This document shows positions 34,150 to 44,976 of a DNA stretch of 64,000 bases, piece after piece. A model generated the notes under the pieces. The model made no database searches. It saw only the letters and a program-made list of their open reading frames with translations, and was not told the origin of the DNA. The stretch is from Leptospira licerasiae serovar Varillal str. VAR 010 (GTDB taxonomy: Bacteria; Spirochaetota; Leptospiria; Leptospirales; Leptospiraceae), in assembly GCF_000244755.1 (NCBI RefSeq), contig NZ_AHOO02000005.1:310001-374000 (forward strand), written 5' to 3'. Each line of letters starts with the position of its first letter. Position 1 is the stretch's first letter. A program made the translations under genes and the position numbers.

Positions 34150-34965
34150 TCATATATCTAAATACTCCTGCAGCGTCTCGACCATCTTCTCATGCAATAT
34201 TCCATTAGACGCAATCAAACTAGTCACGTAAGGATGGAACGTATTATTCGCGTAAGTGCTTAACTTTCCTCCTGCTTCCTGAAGAATAGCGGCCGCAGCG
34301 GTCATATCCCAAGGTTTCAGGTCTTCTTCCCAGAATGCGTCGAATTTACCCTCTGCCACCCAACAGATATCTAAACCTGCGGATCCGGTCCTTCTCACAC
34401 CTCTAGATCTTAAGATAAATTTTTTCAGATTGAACATCAGTTGTTCTATCCTCTCTTCTCTATCATAAGGAAAACCTGTGCATAAGAGCGCTTTTTTAAT
34501 CTCTTTTGTTTGAGTGACTTTGATCGGGGTTTTATCTTTGAATGCACCTTCTCCCAACATTGCGTGATACACATGTCCTAACGCGGGCATAGGAACGATC
34601 CCCATCACTGCTGATTTTGTTTCTAGATCTTCCAATCCGATACAACAACAATAGAGGGGAATACGATGTGAATAATTTACGGTCCCGTCCAAAGGATCTA
34701 TGATCCATTTGAACTGTGAGTTTCCTTCGTAGTTACTTCCTTCTTCTCCTAAGATATGATCGTTAGGGAATGCTTTCCTGATCTCGGAGACGATCAGTTC
34801 TTCGGAACCCTTGTCTGCGATCGTGATCAGGTCCGATTCTATACTTCCCTTAAAGGAAATTTGCAGATCTTCTCTTTCATGAGTCTTTTTCAGGAACTCT
34901 GAAATGGTCGGGGCAAAGTTTAGGAAATGTTGGTATCTTATCTTGATTTCGTTTTGATAGCTCAT
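34150..34965 (-). CDS. Inositol monophosphatase family protein
   Basis: A 271-residue metal-dependent phosphatase (IMPase/SuhB/CysQ fold). Metal ligands lie in LGEEGSN, WIDPLDGTVNYSHR and PWDMTAAAAILQEAGG. The substrate could be inositol phosphate, 3'-phosphoadenosine 5'-phosphate or a sugar phosphate; sequence alone does not decide. It lies 12 bp after the DUF1232 gene on the same strand. Confidence 0.87.
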   Translation of the reverse strand: MSYQNEIKIRYQHFLNFAPTISEFLKKTHEREDLQISFKGSIESDLITIADKGSEELIVSEIRKAFPNDHILGEEGSNYEGNSQFKWIIDPLDGTVNYSHRIPLYCCCIGLEDLETKSAVMGIVPMPALGHVYHAMLGEGAFKDKTPIKVTQTKEIKKALLCTGFPYDREERIEQLMFNLKKFILRSRGVRRTGSAGLDICWVAEGKFDAFWEEDLKPWDMTAAAAILQEAGGKLSTYANNTFHPYVTSLIASNGILHEKMVETLQEYLDI

Positions 34966-34977
34966 TGGAGAAGTTTT

Positions 34978-35319
34978 TCAATTCTCCAATGTACCCTTAG
35001 GATTGGAATCTAAAAAATCTGCGGCCTTCTTCTTATGCTCTTCTTTTACATACATGGAAGCGGCCGCTAAAACAGCAGCAACCACTCCTGCATCGTCTAT
35101 ATAGCCTGCACCGAATAGAATATCCGGGATCGCATCAAAAGGGGTAAGGAAATAAGCAAGGGCTCCCGCAATCGTCAGCTTTGCCTTTAAAGGAGTAGAA
35201 GGATCTAACATCGCATAATATAAAGCGATCGCGTCCGCAAGAAAAGGGACCTTTCCAGCGACCTTCTTCACCTTAGGCCAAAAGCCTTGTTTGATCTTTT
35301 CTATCTTATCGTCTTCCAT
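34978..35319 (-). CDS. DUF1232 (YkvA-like) membrane protein
   Basis: A protein of about 113 residues if started at ATG 35319 (MEDDKIEKIKQGF); an upstream ATG at 35370 would add 17 residues that look non-coding. The DUF1232 signature is clear: LYYAMLDPSTPLKAKLTIAGALAYFLTPFDAIPD split over two hydrophobic segments, then GAGYIDDAGVVAA. The family is membrane-associated with unknown function. It precedes the IMPase-family gene by 12 bp, probably in one transcript. Confidence 0.8.
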   Translation of the reverse strand: MEDDKIEKIKQGFWPKVKKVAGKVPFLADAIALYYAMLDPSTPLKAKLTIAGALAYFLTPFDAIPDILFGAGYIDDAGVVAAVLAAASMYVKEEHKKKAADFLDSNPKGTLEN

Positions 35320-35462
35320 AAACGTTAGTAAGTATAAGTATTTGAAGTATAACTTTGAATCATCCAGCAAAAAATTTCTTCAATTTTATATTGAAAAAGA
35401 TAGCATTTAATCTAAAATTTCGTCCCACCCTTAGACTTGATAAATTAGATCAGGAGCATTGA

Positions 35463-36026
35463 ATGAAACTCTTTCGAATTGCGGCCGTTTTAGCGCTTCT
35501 ATTTGCGGCATCTGGAACTTGGGCAAAGGATCTTTGTGAAGGAAAGAAAAAAGGTACAGTTTATTTTTTTGATAAAGAAATTTCCAGGGACTCTGTTCTA
35601 CCTGCAGAAGTTTCCAAATGGAATTTCTCAGGAGAAATGTGGGCCTTACTTTGTTTAGCAGATCCTGTAGGTCCTCAAGAAGCGAACGGAAAAAAATTTA
35701 GGATCGTTCTTTACGCTAAACAAACTTCGAATCCTGAAGGAAAGTATTCTTCTTGGTCGAGTGCCAAACAAGCAGGTGTTTTTAGGCCGGAACTGTCCGC
35801 TGCACGCAAAGAGATCATTTTATATTTTAACGAGGACTTCGATTATAGCGGACTAAAAGCAAAATTAGATCCGGGAGAATACGAGTTTAGATTCCAAGCC
35901 GCTACTGAAAAAGGAACCGGGAAATTGGATATAACCATCGATCTGAAAAACGAAGTCGCATATCTGCAGGAGTTGAGAAAGGCAGGTTATGTTGCAGACG
36001 GAAAGATTTCCGTTTCGTTCCAATAA
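35463..36026 (+). CDS. Exported hypothetical protein
   Basis: A 187-residue protein with a good signal peptide (FRIAAVLALLFAASGTWA, cleavage before KDL). The mature part is beta-rich, with two Cys residues (about 25 and 59) that could form a disulfide, and ends VSFQ. AGGAG lies about 6 bp before ATG. I do not recognise a family, and it has no lipobox. It may be periplasmic or in the outer membrane. Confidence 0.7.
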   Translation: MKLFRIAAVLALLFAASGTWAKDLCEGKKKGTVYFFDKEISRDSVLPAEVSKWNFSGEMWALLCLADPVGPQEANGKKFRIVLYAKQTSNPEGKYSSWSSAKQAGVFRPELSAARKEIILYFNEDFDYSGLKAKLDPGEYEFRFQAATEKGTGKLDITIDLKNEVAYLQELRKAGYVADGKISVSFQ

Positions 36027-36038
36027 ACTTTCTTATAG

Positions 36039-36074
36039 AACCGAAGACCTTTTATCATAATAAGGTCTTCGGTT
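36039..36074. terminator. Perfect 13-bp hairpin between converging genes
   Basis: Arms AACCGAAGACCTT and AAGGTCTTCGGTT with a 10-base loop. It lies directly after the exported-protein gene and overlaps the stop codon of rluD on the other strand. Neither side has a good T-run, so it may be a bidirectional terminator of modest strength or a 3'-end stabilising structure. Confidence 0.5.
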
Positions 36075-37011
36075 AAAAATTCTCCAAATTACTCTCAAAA
36101 TTTTCGAACCTTTGCGGTGGCTCCAGAACTATCTGAACTTCCTCTCCGGTAAAAGGATCTTTGAATTCCAACCAATAAGAAAGAAGTAAAAGTCCATAGT
36201 TCTCAAAAAGTGCGGCGTTTCTAGAGTAAAGTAGGTCTCCAACTACAGGACATCTTAAGCTCTGAAAATGGACTCGGATCTGATGAGTCCTCCCTGTTTC
36301 CAAATCTGCTTCGATGAGAGAGAATTTTCTACCGTTCTTAGAGACCGCGGTTTTTAAGATCCTATAGTGAGTAACGGAGGCTCGGCCCTTAGGAGTCACA
36401 GTCATCTTCAATCTTTCCACCGGATGTCTTCCGATAGGTCTGTCTATCGTGCCTTCTCCTTCCGGAAGTGTACCTTGGACCCAAGCAAGATATTTCTTGG
36501 TAATGTTCCTGCTTCTGAATAACTCTGAAAGTTTTGCGTGTGCTTGGTCGTTCTTGGCTACGATCATGATCCCTTCCGTCGGTTTATCCAAACGATGCAC
36601 GATACCCGGCCTTGATTCTCCCCCGATACTCGAAAGCTCCTTAAATTTGTAGAGAAGTCCGTTAACCAAGGTAGCGGATCTATCTCCGGGACCGCTATGG
36701 GACGCAACGCCTGCCGGTTTACGAATGATCAAATACTGTGGAGTTTCTTTTAAAACTTCGATCTCCATTTTGACTGGCGTTAAGTTCAATGGAGGTTTAG
36801 GAGGAACAGATATATGGAAGTTTTCTCCAGGGCTTACCTTGTAGGATGATTTGAGTAGAATTTTTCCGGCTCCATCTTTGACCCAACCTGAATCGATCCA
36901 ATGCTGAATGGAAGCTCTAGAAATCTCATCTCCCAGATAGTCCTTCAAAAATCGATCGAGTCTGGATCCCTCAGAGTCGGCGTTAACTTCGGCATGAAGT
37001 TCCAGATTCAT
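36073..37011 (-). CDS. RluA/RluD-family ribosomal pseudouridine synthase
   Basis: A 312-residue RNA-modifying enzyme. An S4 domain (about 12-70) is followed by the catalytic domain with Asp in [10 protein letters not shown] and later [13 protein letters not shown]. The start is ATG 37011: AGGAG lies 7 bp upstream, while an ATG at 37062 would add a stretch that contains this ribosome-binding site. The S4 domain and motif order fit RluD (23S rRNA helix 69) better than RluA, but RluC is not excluded. Its stop lies in a perfect hairpin shared with the converging gene. Confidence 0.88.
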   Translation of the reverse strand: MNLELHAEVNADSEGSRLDRFLKDYLGDEISRASIQHWIDSGWVKDGAGKILLKSSYKVSPGENFHISVPPKPPLNLTPVKMEIEVLKETPQYLIIRKPAGVASHSGPGDRSATLVNGLLYKFKELSSIGGESRPGIVHRLDKPTEGIMIVAKNDQAHAKLSELFRSRNITKKYLAWVQGTLPEGEGTIDRPIGRHPVERLKMTVTPKGRASVTHYRILKTAVSKNGRKFSLIEADLETGRTHQIRVHFQSLRCPVVGDLLYSRNAALFENYGLLLLSYWLEFKDPFTGEEVQIVLEPPQRFENFESNLENF

Positions 37012-37159
37012 AATAGTTCTCCTAAGAAATATATAAGCAGGGAAAACGTGTCCCTTTCGCACAGAGGTCTAAAAAAGATTTCCCATTTTGCGAGAATAGG
37101 TATATTTTGGATAAATTCATCGAAATAAACCCCTACCCTAATCAAGGAAGGAATACAAC

Positions 37160-37720
37160 ATGGTAAAAAAAATTCTCAATATCCTGCTCATCGGTGCAAC
37201 GGTTTTTTCCTTAGCTCTTTGCTCTTCTGCAGACAACAAAGACCAAGCGGCTCCTGAGCCTGGAGAACAAAATTCCGCAGCTTCTCGTAACGTCAACGTA
37301 GACTCTCCTGCAGACGCTTTCAATAATCAAATTAAAGATTTCCGTTATCCAGACGGAATCACTCGTCCAGGATTCAGCTACAAAAAGGCTGATGTTAGCG
37401 CGGGCGATTTCAGCGAGTGGGCAAAAGTTAATATTTCCGTTCTTAAAGATGGAATTTCTAAACTTCCTGATTCTTGGGCACTTGAGATCACTGGTCACAC
37501 TGACCAAGTAGGACCTGAAGAAGCAGAAGGCGATAAAAAAGGAAACGTTTTCTACGGAGAAATTCGTGCTAAAGCGGTTAAACAATCCTTAGTTAAACAA
37601 GGAATTCCTGCAAATCGTATCGTTACTAAGAGTGCAGGTTCTTCTTCTCCAGTTTCCGGATTGGATGCAAAAGATCCTAAAAACCGCAGAGTAACCTTCA
37701 AGTTTGTTCAACAACAATAA
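37160..37720 (+). CDS. loa22: OmpA-domain outer-membrane lipoprotein Loa22
   Basis: A 186-residue lipoprotein. The signal peptide ends at a spirochaete-type lipobox, with Cys21 in FSLALCSS. A linker of about 50 residues rich in Ala, Asn and Pro leads to [19 protein letters not shown], which is highly characteristic of Loa22. The OmpA domain (about 75-186) has the peptidoglycan-binding Asp in ITGHTD and the Arg in NRRVTF. In pathogenic Leptospira, Loa22 was the first genetically proven virulence factor; homologues also exist in non-pathogens. Strong terminator follows. I recognise it from known family sequence. Confidence 0.92.
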   Translation: MVKKILNILLIGATVFSLALCSSADNKDQAAPEPGEQNSAASRNVNVDSPADAFNNQIKDFRYPDGITRPGFSYKKADVSAGDFSEWAKVNISVLKDGISKLPDSWALEITGHTDQVGPEEAEGDKKGNVFYGEIRAKAVKQSLVKQGIPANRIVTKSAGSSSPVSGLDAKDPKNRRVTFKFVQQQ

Positions 37721-37743
37721 TCTGTAGGGTTTCGATCCGAATT

Positions 37744-37777
37744 AAAAAGGCAGTGGTTCAAAACACTGCCTTTTTTT
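37744..37777. terminator. Strong bidirectional Rho-independent terminator
   Basis: A 12-bp stem AAAAAGGCAGTG / CACTGCCTTTTT with an 8-base loop and T-runs on both strands. It serves loa22 and, from the other side, fumC. Confidence 0.88.
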
Positions 37778-37810
37778 ATACCTTAAAGGTTTTAGAACTT
37801 TCAGACTTTA

Positions 37811-39205
37811 TCAGTCAACGCTTGGAGAGATCATTTTTTCAGGAAGCACCCATTGGTCAAATTGCTCTGAAGTCAATAAACCTAGTTCAATTCCCGATTC
37901 TTTCAGACTAGTTCCTTTCTTATGTGCGTTCTTAGCGATCTTAGCCGCATTATCATAACCGATATGCGGGTTCAGTGCGGTCACAAGCATCAAACTATTC
38001 TTCAAATGTTCTTTGATATTTTCCTTATTAGGTTCAATTCCTCTTGCACAATGTTCTTCGAAAGAAACTGCAGAGTCCGCCAATAGACGGATAGAGTTCA
38101 GAACATTGTGAATGATCAAAGGTTTGAAAACGTTCAGTTCGAAGTTTCCGGAAGCGCCGCCGATATTCACAGCAACATCATTCGCGATCACTTGAGAAGC
38201 TACCATAGTCATTTGTTCGGACTGAGTAGGGTTCACTTTTCCAGGCATGATAGAAGATCCAGGCTCATTCTCCGGAATAGAGATCTCACCGATCCCGCAT
38301 CTAGGACCCGAAGACAACCATCTTACATCGTTTGCGATCTTCATAAAAGAAGCCGCAATCGTTTTTAGAACTCCATGAGTTTCTACCAAAGAATCGTGAG
38401 CTGCCAGAGCCTCGAATTTATTCTCTGCTGATGTGAAAGGTAATCCCGTCTCCTTTGCGATCTGAGCCGCAGCTTTTACTGCAAATTCAGGATGAGTGTT
38501 CAACCCAGTTCCTACTGCAGTTCCGCCTAATGCCAATCTATATACGGATGGAAGAACGGACTTAACTCTCTCAATATTGTATTCCAATTGTTTTACATAG
38601 CCGGAGAATTCTTGGCCAAGAGTTAAAGGAGTCGCGTCCTGTAAGTGAGTTCTTCCGATCTTGATGATATCTTTGAACTCATCCGATTTCTTCTTTAGAG
38701 TATTTTTCAATTGTTCTAATGCAGGAAGAAGTTTGTTCACTAATTGTTCTGCAGCGGCGATATGCATTGCAGTCGGAAAAGTATCGTTAGAAGACTGAGC
38801 CTTATTCACATCGTCGTTAGGATGAATAGGCTTCTTAGAACCTTTTACTCCGCCTGCAATCTCTATCGCACGATTGGAGATTACTTCGTTGGAGTTCATA
38901 TTGGTTTGGGTTCCTGAACCGGTCTGCCAAACGCTTAGAGGAAAATGTTCGTCCAATTTCCCCGAGATCACTTCGTCTGCCGCTTGGACGATCAGATTTT
39001 TTTTCTCATCGGTCAAAAGACCAAGCTGAGCGTTTACGATAGCCGCTGATTTTTTCAGAACTCCAAGAGCACGGATCATTTCCCTTGGAAAACGATCGTT
39101 CCCGATATGGAAGTGATGAAGAGACCTTTCGGTTTGGGCGCCCCAGTATTTGGAATCGTCTACCTGGATTTCTCCCATGGAGTCGGTTTCGATTCTAGTT
39201 TTCAT
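37811..39205 (-). CDS. fumC: Fumarate hydratase, class II
   Basis: A 464-residue TCA-cycle enzyme converting fumarate to malate, without an iron-sulfur cluster. The superfamily signature [21 protein letters not shown], and [10 protein letters not shown] are intact, with the catalytic Ser in the signature loop. The ATG at 39205 is preferred because GGAGG lies 4 bp upstream; an in-frame ATG at 39220 would overlap that site. It ends against the bidirectional terminator shared with loa22. Malic enzyme, which uses its product, lies 2.3 kb away. Confidence 0.95.
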   Translation of the reverse strand: MKTRIETDSMGEIQVDDSKYWGAQTERSLHHFHIGNDRFPREMIRALGVLKKSAAIVNAQLGLLTDEKKNLIVQAADEVISGKLDEHFPLSVWQTGSGTQTNMNSNEVISNRAIEIAGGVKGSKKPIHPNDDVNKAQSSNDTFPTAMHIAAAEQLVNKLLPALEQLKNTLKKKSDEFKDIIKIGRTHLQDATPLTLGQEFSGYVKQLEYNIERVKSVLPSVYRLALGGTAVGTGLNTHPEFAVKAAAQIAKETGLPFTSAENKFEALAAHDSLVETHGVLKTIAASFMKIANDVRWLSSGPRCGIGEISIPENEPGSSIMPGKVNPTQSEQMTMVASQVIANDVAVNIGGASGNFELNVFKPLIIHNVLNSIRLLADSAVSFEEHCARGIEPNKENIKEHLKNSLMLVTALNPHIGYDNAAKIAKNAHKKGTSLKESGIELGLLTSEQFDQWVLPEKMISPSVD

Positions 39206-39289
39206 GAATCCTCCGTTCAATAGTAATGAATTGATCGGGTTGGATTTTCCGGGATCGGAACAAATGTCCTAATCAGAACTTGTAGCAGA

Positions 39290-41395
39290 TCACTCGTCTC
39301 GGAATTTGCGAAGGGTATCCGCTAAGGCTGCAAATTCCGGTTTTTTGGCGGTGACATTCTCCAAATATTCCAAGGTAGAATCCAACCAGGCGGAATCGGA
39401 TTCCAACTCTTTCCGGATAAATACATGCCGGATAGAATTCATGGAGCGAATCTCGATATATCTCCGCTTCTGGTCATAATACATAAGGTCAGCTACTTTG
39501 TCTTTTCCGAATTCCGGAGAAGATGTAGCATTCACCACTTCATCCAGCCAAATAATCCCGTTATTTTTGCGATCCACGTAATCTATTGCTTTCTGGACTT
39601 TTGCCGGGATTAAAGTGGATTTTTCCTTAGGACCTACTAACACACCCAAAGACTTTTTCTTTTTAGAAGCTTCCTTTTCGGGCTCCGCAGAAGGTCCGCT
39701 GCTTGGGGACTTCTTACTTTGTTTCGAAGACTGGAACTCGTCCGCAGGCTCTATGTCTTTTTTAGTAGAAGGAGATAGATTCACACCGAACAAACCAAGT
39801 ATCCACTCCAAAAGTTTCACCAAGATGGACTTGGAATCTTGGATGGCTTTTTGCCTTTGTTTTTCAGTTTCTTTTTCCCAGTCCGCAATCGCCTTAGAAA
39901 GACGGATCTGTTCATCGATTATAAGTTCGGAATCCACACCTTCTACAACATCTTTTAAAAAAGCGTAAATTCCTTTTGGCTGTCCATTCTTGCGGATCAA
40001 TGTATGGATAGATGTTCTTCTTTCTTTATTATTTAAAAAGGAAGAAACCACATTTTCCAGAGCAAGTGCCACAATCCCAGGACCAGCACCTGTTACTTTT
40101 TCTCTGGTAAGAATATCATTTCGAGTTTTGAATCTTTCCAATACCTGATCCAAAACTTCGGTTTTAGTAAGACCGGCCGCCTGGATAGATGAGTCTTTGA
40201 TCTTTAAAGCGCTCGCATCCACAATCAGCGGTTCTTTAGATTCTCTGATCCGAATGACTATATCACTAAAAGCTAAATTGATGAGAGATTCTTTTCTCAA
40301 ACTGGAAAGAGAATCCATGGAGTTCAAGAGAACTTCGAAAGCTTGTAAGAATACGTCGGAACCTTCCCAGGTTTTTCCGGAAGTAAATGCAGGGTGTTTA
40401 GACAATTCTCTTAGATAATCAGGCCCTTGTTCAATTCCGGAAGCTTTGATCCAACCTGCTTGCTCTCCGGGAAGGAGTGAAATTAAGATCTTTCTAGATA
40501 AGCCGATGAATAATTCGAAAATGATCTCTAATTCGGTTTCTTCATTTGCATTCGGCTTTTTAGTATCTAGAGAGGTTTCACCTACGAGTTCTTCTAAAGA
40601 AGGTTGGATAACGTGGAATTCTAAGTGCAGCCTCAACAAAGGAGGGCGATTTCCTCTTTTCTCCAATGCAAGTAATGCATCAGGGACCGTTTTAATCTGA
40701 GATAGGAAGGCAACAATCTCATTCGGTTTTTTGCTTAAAAGAGAGATCAGCGAAGTCAGTATATCTTCTCTGATCTTAAAATTCCTTTGTAAAAAAGATT
40801 CTACGGAAAGAGTTTTAACATTTCTCATCGAGTAAGGAAGATTTCTGGAATCTTGAAAATCCAAAAGATTTCCCTTTTCATCTGTGTTTAGGTACTGGCG
40901 TATCACCCAGTCCCTTAATTCTCCAACCGACCTTCTTTCCGCTAGATTGATATCTCTTCGGACAATGAATTGTAAAAATGCGGCCGCAGACTGAGCCAAA
41001 CAGGCGGACTTGATCTTTTGGATCTGATCCGCTCTCCTGGAAGCGGGACGGATTGCAACATTAGCCAATCCTAATTCTTTCGTTTCTTCCGAAACGAATA
41101 GATATTGGTATAGAACGAATCCGTTCTTATCTTCAAAATATTTTAGATCGGCAGGTTTTAGAAATTGTAACTGTTCGAATTTTGCGAGAGCGAAAGGAGA
41201 ATAATTGAATAAAAAGAAATTCTCCACTCCCTTCTCGATCATATCTAAATCCCTCATCGCTTTGGGAGTCGTTTGCAGAAGAAGGTTACGAAGTTCCTCT
41301 TCCGGTATCAGATCGACACGATCTACCGGAATTACGCCCTCATCCGAGAGCGGATTCGAAGCCGGGGGCGTGGAATTACTTTCCATTTCGGGCAT
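39290..41395 (-). CDS. Large hypothetical protein, likely Leptospira-restricted
   Basis: A 701-residue protein I do not recognise. There is no signal peptide. Most of it is predicted helical and soluble. A short hydrophobic patch (LVKLLEWILGLFGVNL, about 545-560) is followed by a Ser/Lys/Pro-rich linker (about 565-610), then a compact C-terminal domain (about 615-701) with AIDYVDRKNNGIIWLDEVV. The layout suggests a long helical scaffold with a detachable C-terminal module. No catalytic motif is visible. It is monocistronic by spacing. Confidence 0.7.
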   Translation of the reverse strand: MPEMESNSTPPASNPLSDEGVIPVDRVDLIPEEELRNLLLQTTPKAMRDLDMIEKGVENFFLFNYSPFALAKFEQLQFLKPADLKYFEDKNGFVLYQYLFVSEETKELGLANVAIRPASRRADQIQKIKSACLAQSAAAFLQFIVRRDINLAERRSVGELRDWVIRQYLNTDEKGNLLDFQDSRNLPYSMRNVKTLSVESFLQRNFKIREDILTSLISLLSKKPNEIVAFLSQIKTVPDALLALEKRGNRPPLLRLHLEFHVIQPSLEELVGETSLDTKKPNANEETELEIIFELFIGLSRKILISLLPGEQAGWIKASGIEQGPDYLRELSKHPAFTSGKTWEGSDVFLQAFEVLLNSMDSLSSLRKESLINLAFSDIVIRIRESKEPLIVDASALKIKDSSIQAAGLTKTEVLDQVLERFKTRNDILTREKVTGAGPGIVALALENVVSSFLNNKERRTSIHTLIRKNGQPKGIYAFLKDVVEGVDSELIIDEQIRLSKAIADWEKETEKQRQKAIQDSKSILVKLLEWILGLFGVNLSPSTKKDIEPADEFQSSKQSKKSPSSGPSAEPEKEASKKKKSLGVLVGPKEKSTLIPAKVQKAIDYVDRKNNGIIWLDEVVNATSSPEFGKDKVADLMYYDQKRRYIEIRSMNSIRHVFIRKELESDSAWLDSTLEYLENVTAKKPEFAALADTLRKFRDE

Positions 41396-41538
41396 AAATT
41401 CTTCCCTTTTGCTCCGATCTTGATTTGGCTTTTTGTTCTAAGCCGAGCTAGTATAATATTTTCGGAAACAAATACATGCTTTCTTGAGCAAGTTCTAAGG
41501 GTTTAGACGCCAAATTCTAAAGATTCCTAAAAGATGTA

Positions 41539-42801
41539 TTAAGATCTCATCAAACCTTCCAAGAAGGAAATGTAATTTTCCCGCCCTGGATAAGGTCTTC
41601 TGGCAGTTCCACTTTGGACCGCCGCTTCGGCAACTGCAGGAGCTACATGATACAATACCCTTTGGTCGAAAGGTTTCGGAATTAGATAGTCAGGACCGAA
41701 AACGAATTTTTCTCCCCCATAAGCGAGGCTGACTGCATCCGGAACTTCCATCCTAGCAAGTTCAGCCAATGCACGAGCCGCAGCCAATTTCATTTCTAAA
41801 GTGATATGTTTGGCTCTAACGTCCAAAGCTCCTCTAAAAATAAATGGGAAACCTAATACGTTATTCACCTGGTTAGGCATATCGCTTCTTCCGGTTCCCA
41901 TAATGATATCAGGACGGACCTTTTTAGCGATTGCATACGGAATTTCAGGATCAGGATTTGCCAGAGCAAAGATGACCGGATTCGGAGCCATGGATTTTAC
42001 CATTTCTTCCGTAACCATATCCGCGACGGAAACTCCTACAAAAATATCCGCATCTTGCATAACGTCTGCAAGCGTTCGCGCATTTGTTTTCTGAACGTAT
42101 TTTTGTTTGGTAGAATTTAGATCGGTCCTTTCAGTGTGGATCACACCTTTCGTATCCACTAAGAAAATATGTTCTTTTCGGATACCGATATGTTGGACTA
42201 ATTCAGTGATAGCGATCCCTGCTGCTCCCGCGCCACAGACCACCATCTTTACGTCGCTAGGACGCTTTTTATTGATCTCGAATGCATTCAATAGTCCAGC
42301 AACAGTGATGATTGCCGTTCCATGTTGGTCGTCATGGAAGACTGGAATATTCATACTTTTGATGAGTTCTTCTTCTATATAAAAACTTTCAGGAGCCTTG
42401 ATATCTTCTAGGTTGATCCCGCCGAAAGTTGGCTCGAGCATTTTGACTGCTTTTATGAAATCGTCCGGATTTTTGGCGTCTACTTCTATGTCAAAAACGT
42501 CTATCCCAGCGAATTTTTTGAAAAGTACCGCTTTACCTTCCATCACCGGCTTTCCAGCGGAAGGTCCGATATCTCCCAGACCGAGGATTGCGGTTCCGTT
42601 AGTGATAATTCCTACCAGATTCCCTTTGTTAGTGTATTCGTACACCAGATCCGGATTCTCTTTGATTTCCAGACAAGGATAAGCAACTCCTGGCGAGTAT
42701 GCTAAGGATAAGTCGAATGAATCTTTAGTCGGCTTTGTCGGAACAACTTGTATTTTACCCTTTGGATGAAGGGAATGATATTCGAGGGATTTTTCTCTCA
42801 T
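41539..42801 (-). CDS. Malic enzyme (oxaloacetate-decarboxylating malate dehydrogenase)
   Basis: A 420-residue short-form malic enzyme that makes pyruvate, CO2 and NAD(P)H from malate. The malic signature with catalytic Tyr is in [11 protein letters not shown]; Lys lies in [13 protein letters not shown]; the metal-binding acidic segment is [23 protein letters not shown] follows; the Rossmann loop is [10 protein letters not shown]. The phosphotransacetylase domain of long MaeB enzymes is absent. The cofactor (NAD or NADP) is not settled. Stands alone between mnmE and the 701-residue gene. Confidence 0.92.
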   Translation of the reverse strand: MREKSLEYHSLHPKGKIQVVPTKPTKDSFDLSLAYSPGVAYPCLEIKENPDLVYEYTNKGNLVGIITNGTAILGLGDIGPSAGKPVMEGKAVLFKKFAGIDVFDIEVDAKNPDDFIKAVKMLEPTFGGINLEDIKAPESFYIEEELIKSMNIPVFHDDQHGTAIITVAGLLNAFEINKKRPSDVKMVVCGAGAAGIAITELVQHIGIRKEHIFLVDTKGVIHTERTDLNSTKQKYVQKTNARTLADVMQDADIFVGVSVADMVTEEMVKSMAPNPVIFALANPDPEIPYAIAKKVRPDIIMGTGRSDMPNQVNNVLGFPFIFRGALDVRAKHITLEMKLAAARALAELARMEVPDAVSLAYGGEKFVFGPDYLIPKPFDQRVLYHVAPAVAEAAVQSGTARRPYPGRENYISFLEGLMRS

Positions 42802-42860
42802 AACGATAAAACCAATTTTTCGACGATCGGGCCTAGGTTCTATTCTATTTCTGAAAGAGC

Positions 42861-44237
42861 TTATTTCCCAACGCAGAATTTACTAAAAATTCTTCCTAAA
42901 ATTTCTTCAGTGTCCACTCTTCCATTTACTTCCCCGATCTGTTCCAATGCGGAATCTATTTCTTTGATGTAAATCTCAGCCGGAGCGCTTTCTTCCATTA
43001 AAGTCAGACAGTTTTCCAGGCTTCGAGTGATAGAAGAAAAATGAAATCTATTCCTTTCTTCCAAAAGGACATAATCTTCTGAACTTTCTAAACCTTGCAG
43101 CTTGGTGGAAATTTCAGAGACTAAAGTATCAAGCCCATATCTGGACTTACAGGAAACTTCAACCAAGACTGTTCCTGGATATTTTTTCTTTAAGATATAT
43201 TGAGGATCCCAGCTTGGATCTCTTATATCCGATTTATTTGCAGCAACTATCGCGCCTTCCAGCTTGGATCGATTCTCTTCCGCAAACTTGTCCCAATCGT
43301 TCTTTTGAGAGACATCTATCACGAAAAGTCTTACGTCTGCTTGCGAGAATTCTTTCTCACTTCTCTCTATCCCCATCTTCTCGATCTTATCGCCGGTCTC
43401 TCTAACTCCTGCGGTGTCTATGAGTCGGATAGGAACCCCTGAAAGCAAAAAGTCCTCACTAATATAATCTCGAGTCGTTCCGGGAATTTCGGAGATGATA
43501 GAACGGTCCCTTCCCAAAATCAAGTTCATCAAACTGGACTTGCCTGTATTCGGTTCTCCATACAAAACAACTCTGCTTCTTTCCAAAAGAGTTTCAGTTT
43601 CACTGGATCTTTTCAGAAGGTTGGAACAAATATCTGAAATAGAACGAATTCTTTTTTTTCTCTCTTCCAAGGACTCGAAAGTAAGATCTTCCGTCGAAAA
43701 ATCAATCTCCGCTTCGCATTCCGCTTTGAGAGAGATGAGCTGGCTTCTTAGATTCGAAGCGAGTCTGGAAATTTCACCGAATGCATTCTTCTGCGCCAGC
43801 TCTAATTCAAATCTAGAACGAGCGCCTATAATCCTTCCGATAGCTTCCGCTTCGTTCAGATCTATTTTACCATTTAAGAAAGCTCTTTTAGTGAACTCAC
43901 CTTGTTTGGCAGGTCTTGCTCCGGAACGAAACAAACATTCTAAAGCTTCTCTAAGTAAGATCGGATTTCCGTGGGTATGTATTTCGCATAGATCTTCTCC
44001 TGTGAAAGAATTCGGTCCTGCGAAATAGATAAAAACTACTTGGTCTAATTTTTTCTCCCCATCTACAAAACGACAGGTATATGCGTTACGCGGTTTGATG
44101 GAAGAAAGAGGAAAGGCTCCCTCAAAAAAAGATAAATGCCTATAGGCGATAGGAAGCGCTTCCGGTCCGGATAACCTAAGAATGCCTATGGCACCGGCCC
44201 CGGAAGCTGTGGAGATAGCTGCTATCGTATCAGCCAC
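42861..44237 (-). CDS. mnmE: tRNA modification GTPase MnmE
   Basis: A 458-residue GTPase that with MnmG installs 5-carboxymethylaminomethyl groups on wobble uridine. The N-terminal folate-binding domain starts [20 protein letters not shown]. The G domain has [12 protein letters not shown], the TTRD switch (PGTTRDYI), DTAGVRET and NKSD; the C-terminal CVGK is the catalytic CxGK motif. Length is standard. It lies 6 bp after jag in the conserved rpmH block. No mnmG is next to it. Confidence 0.96.
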   Translation of the reverse strand: MADTIAAISTASGAGAIGILRLSGPEALPIAYRHLSFFEGAFPLSSIKPRNAYTCRFVDGEKKLDQVVFIYFAGPNSFTGEDLCEIHTHGNPILLREALECLFRSGARPAKQGEFTKRAFLNGKIDLNEAEAIGRIIGARSRFELELAQKNAFGEISRLASNLRSQLISLKAECEAEIDFSTEDLTFESLEERKKRIRSISDICSNLLKRSSETETLLERSRVVLYGEPNTGKSSLMNLILGRDRSIISEIPGTTRDYISEDFLLSGVPIRLIDTAGVRETGDKIEKMGIERSEKEFSQADVRLFVIDVSQKNDWDKFAEENRSKLEGAIVAANKSDIRDPSWDPQYILKKKYPGTVLVEVSCKSRYGLDTLVSEISTKLQGLESSEDYVLLEERNRFHFSSITRSLENCLTLMEESAPAEIYIKEIDSALEQIGEVNGRVDTEEILGRIFSKFCVGK

Positions 44238-44243
44238 GACCGA

Positions 44244-44954
44244 TCAGTAGTCGTTTACTTCCTCGAGTAAGTCCCCGTTAGGACTTTTATCGACGACGTC
44301 TTTGTACTTGTGTCTGTCTTTCATCGGAATAATACGGACCTTTTTATAAGTCCCATTTCCTTCCGATCTGGTGAAAACTTTTTCGTTCTCTTGTAGCGCC
44401 ATGTGAACGATCCTTCTTTCGAAAGGATTCATTGGCTCAAGTAATTTGGACTTACCTGATTTCGCAACAGAAGAAGCCACTGACTTGCTCAATCTGATCA
44501 AGGACAGTTCTCTTTTATCTCTGTAAGATTCGGTATCCAGTACGATCTTACGACCGTGACGGATCTTAGAATCCACCATTAGGTTTACCAAAAATTGAAG
44601 AGCATCCAAAGTAGCCCCTCTCTTTCCGATAATCAGCCCGGATTCGCGACTAGTAAGTTCAATATAGATCTTTCCGTCCACGTCTCCCATTCCGACAACT
44701 TCCGCTTCCACTCCCATCTTGCGAAGAAGTGTAAGCACCACTCCGTGGATGATCTTTTCAGCCGGAATATCGAAGTTCGAAACAAACGCTCGAACCACTG
44801 CCGGTTTTTTTTGTGTTAAGCCTAAAAATCCAGACTTACCGGACTCGACAGTTTCGAAACGAATGTCTCCGGGTTCTAATCTTAAGGTTTCTAACGCAAT
44901 CTCTTCAGCCTCGGCTTTTGTTTTTCCTTCGGCTTCGAAAATATAGTTTTCCAT
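44244..44954 (-). CDS. jag: Jag / KhpB RNA-binding protein
   Basis: A 236-residue protein with the three Jag parts: an N-terminal Jag-N domain (about 1-50, [16 protein letters not shown]), a KH domain with [18 protein letters not shown], and an R3H domain near [14 protein letters not shown] and KKVRIIP. It binds RNA in the cytoplasm. Gap to yidC upstream is 22 bp; it is followed by mnmE after 6 bp, the order found in many bacteria. The C terminus carries an acidic tail. Confidence 0.93.
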   Translation of the reverse strand: MENYIFEAEGKTKAEAEEIALETLRLEPGDIRFETVESGKSGFLGLTQKKPAVVRAFVSNFDIPAEKIIHGVVLTLLRKMGVEAEVVGMGDVDGKIYIELTSRESGLIIGKRGATLDALQFLVNLMVDSKIRHGRKIVLDTESYRDKRELSLIRLSKSVASSVAKSGKSKLLEPMNPFERRIVHMALQENEKVFTRSEGNGTYKKVRIIPMKDRHKYKDVVDKSPNGDLLEEVNDY

Positions 44955-44976
44955 ATCGTATCCTCGATATATGAAT

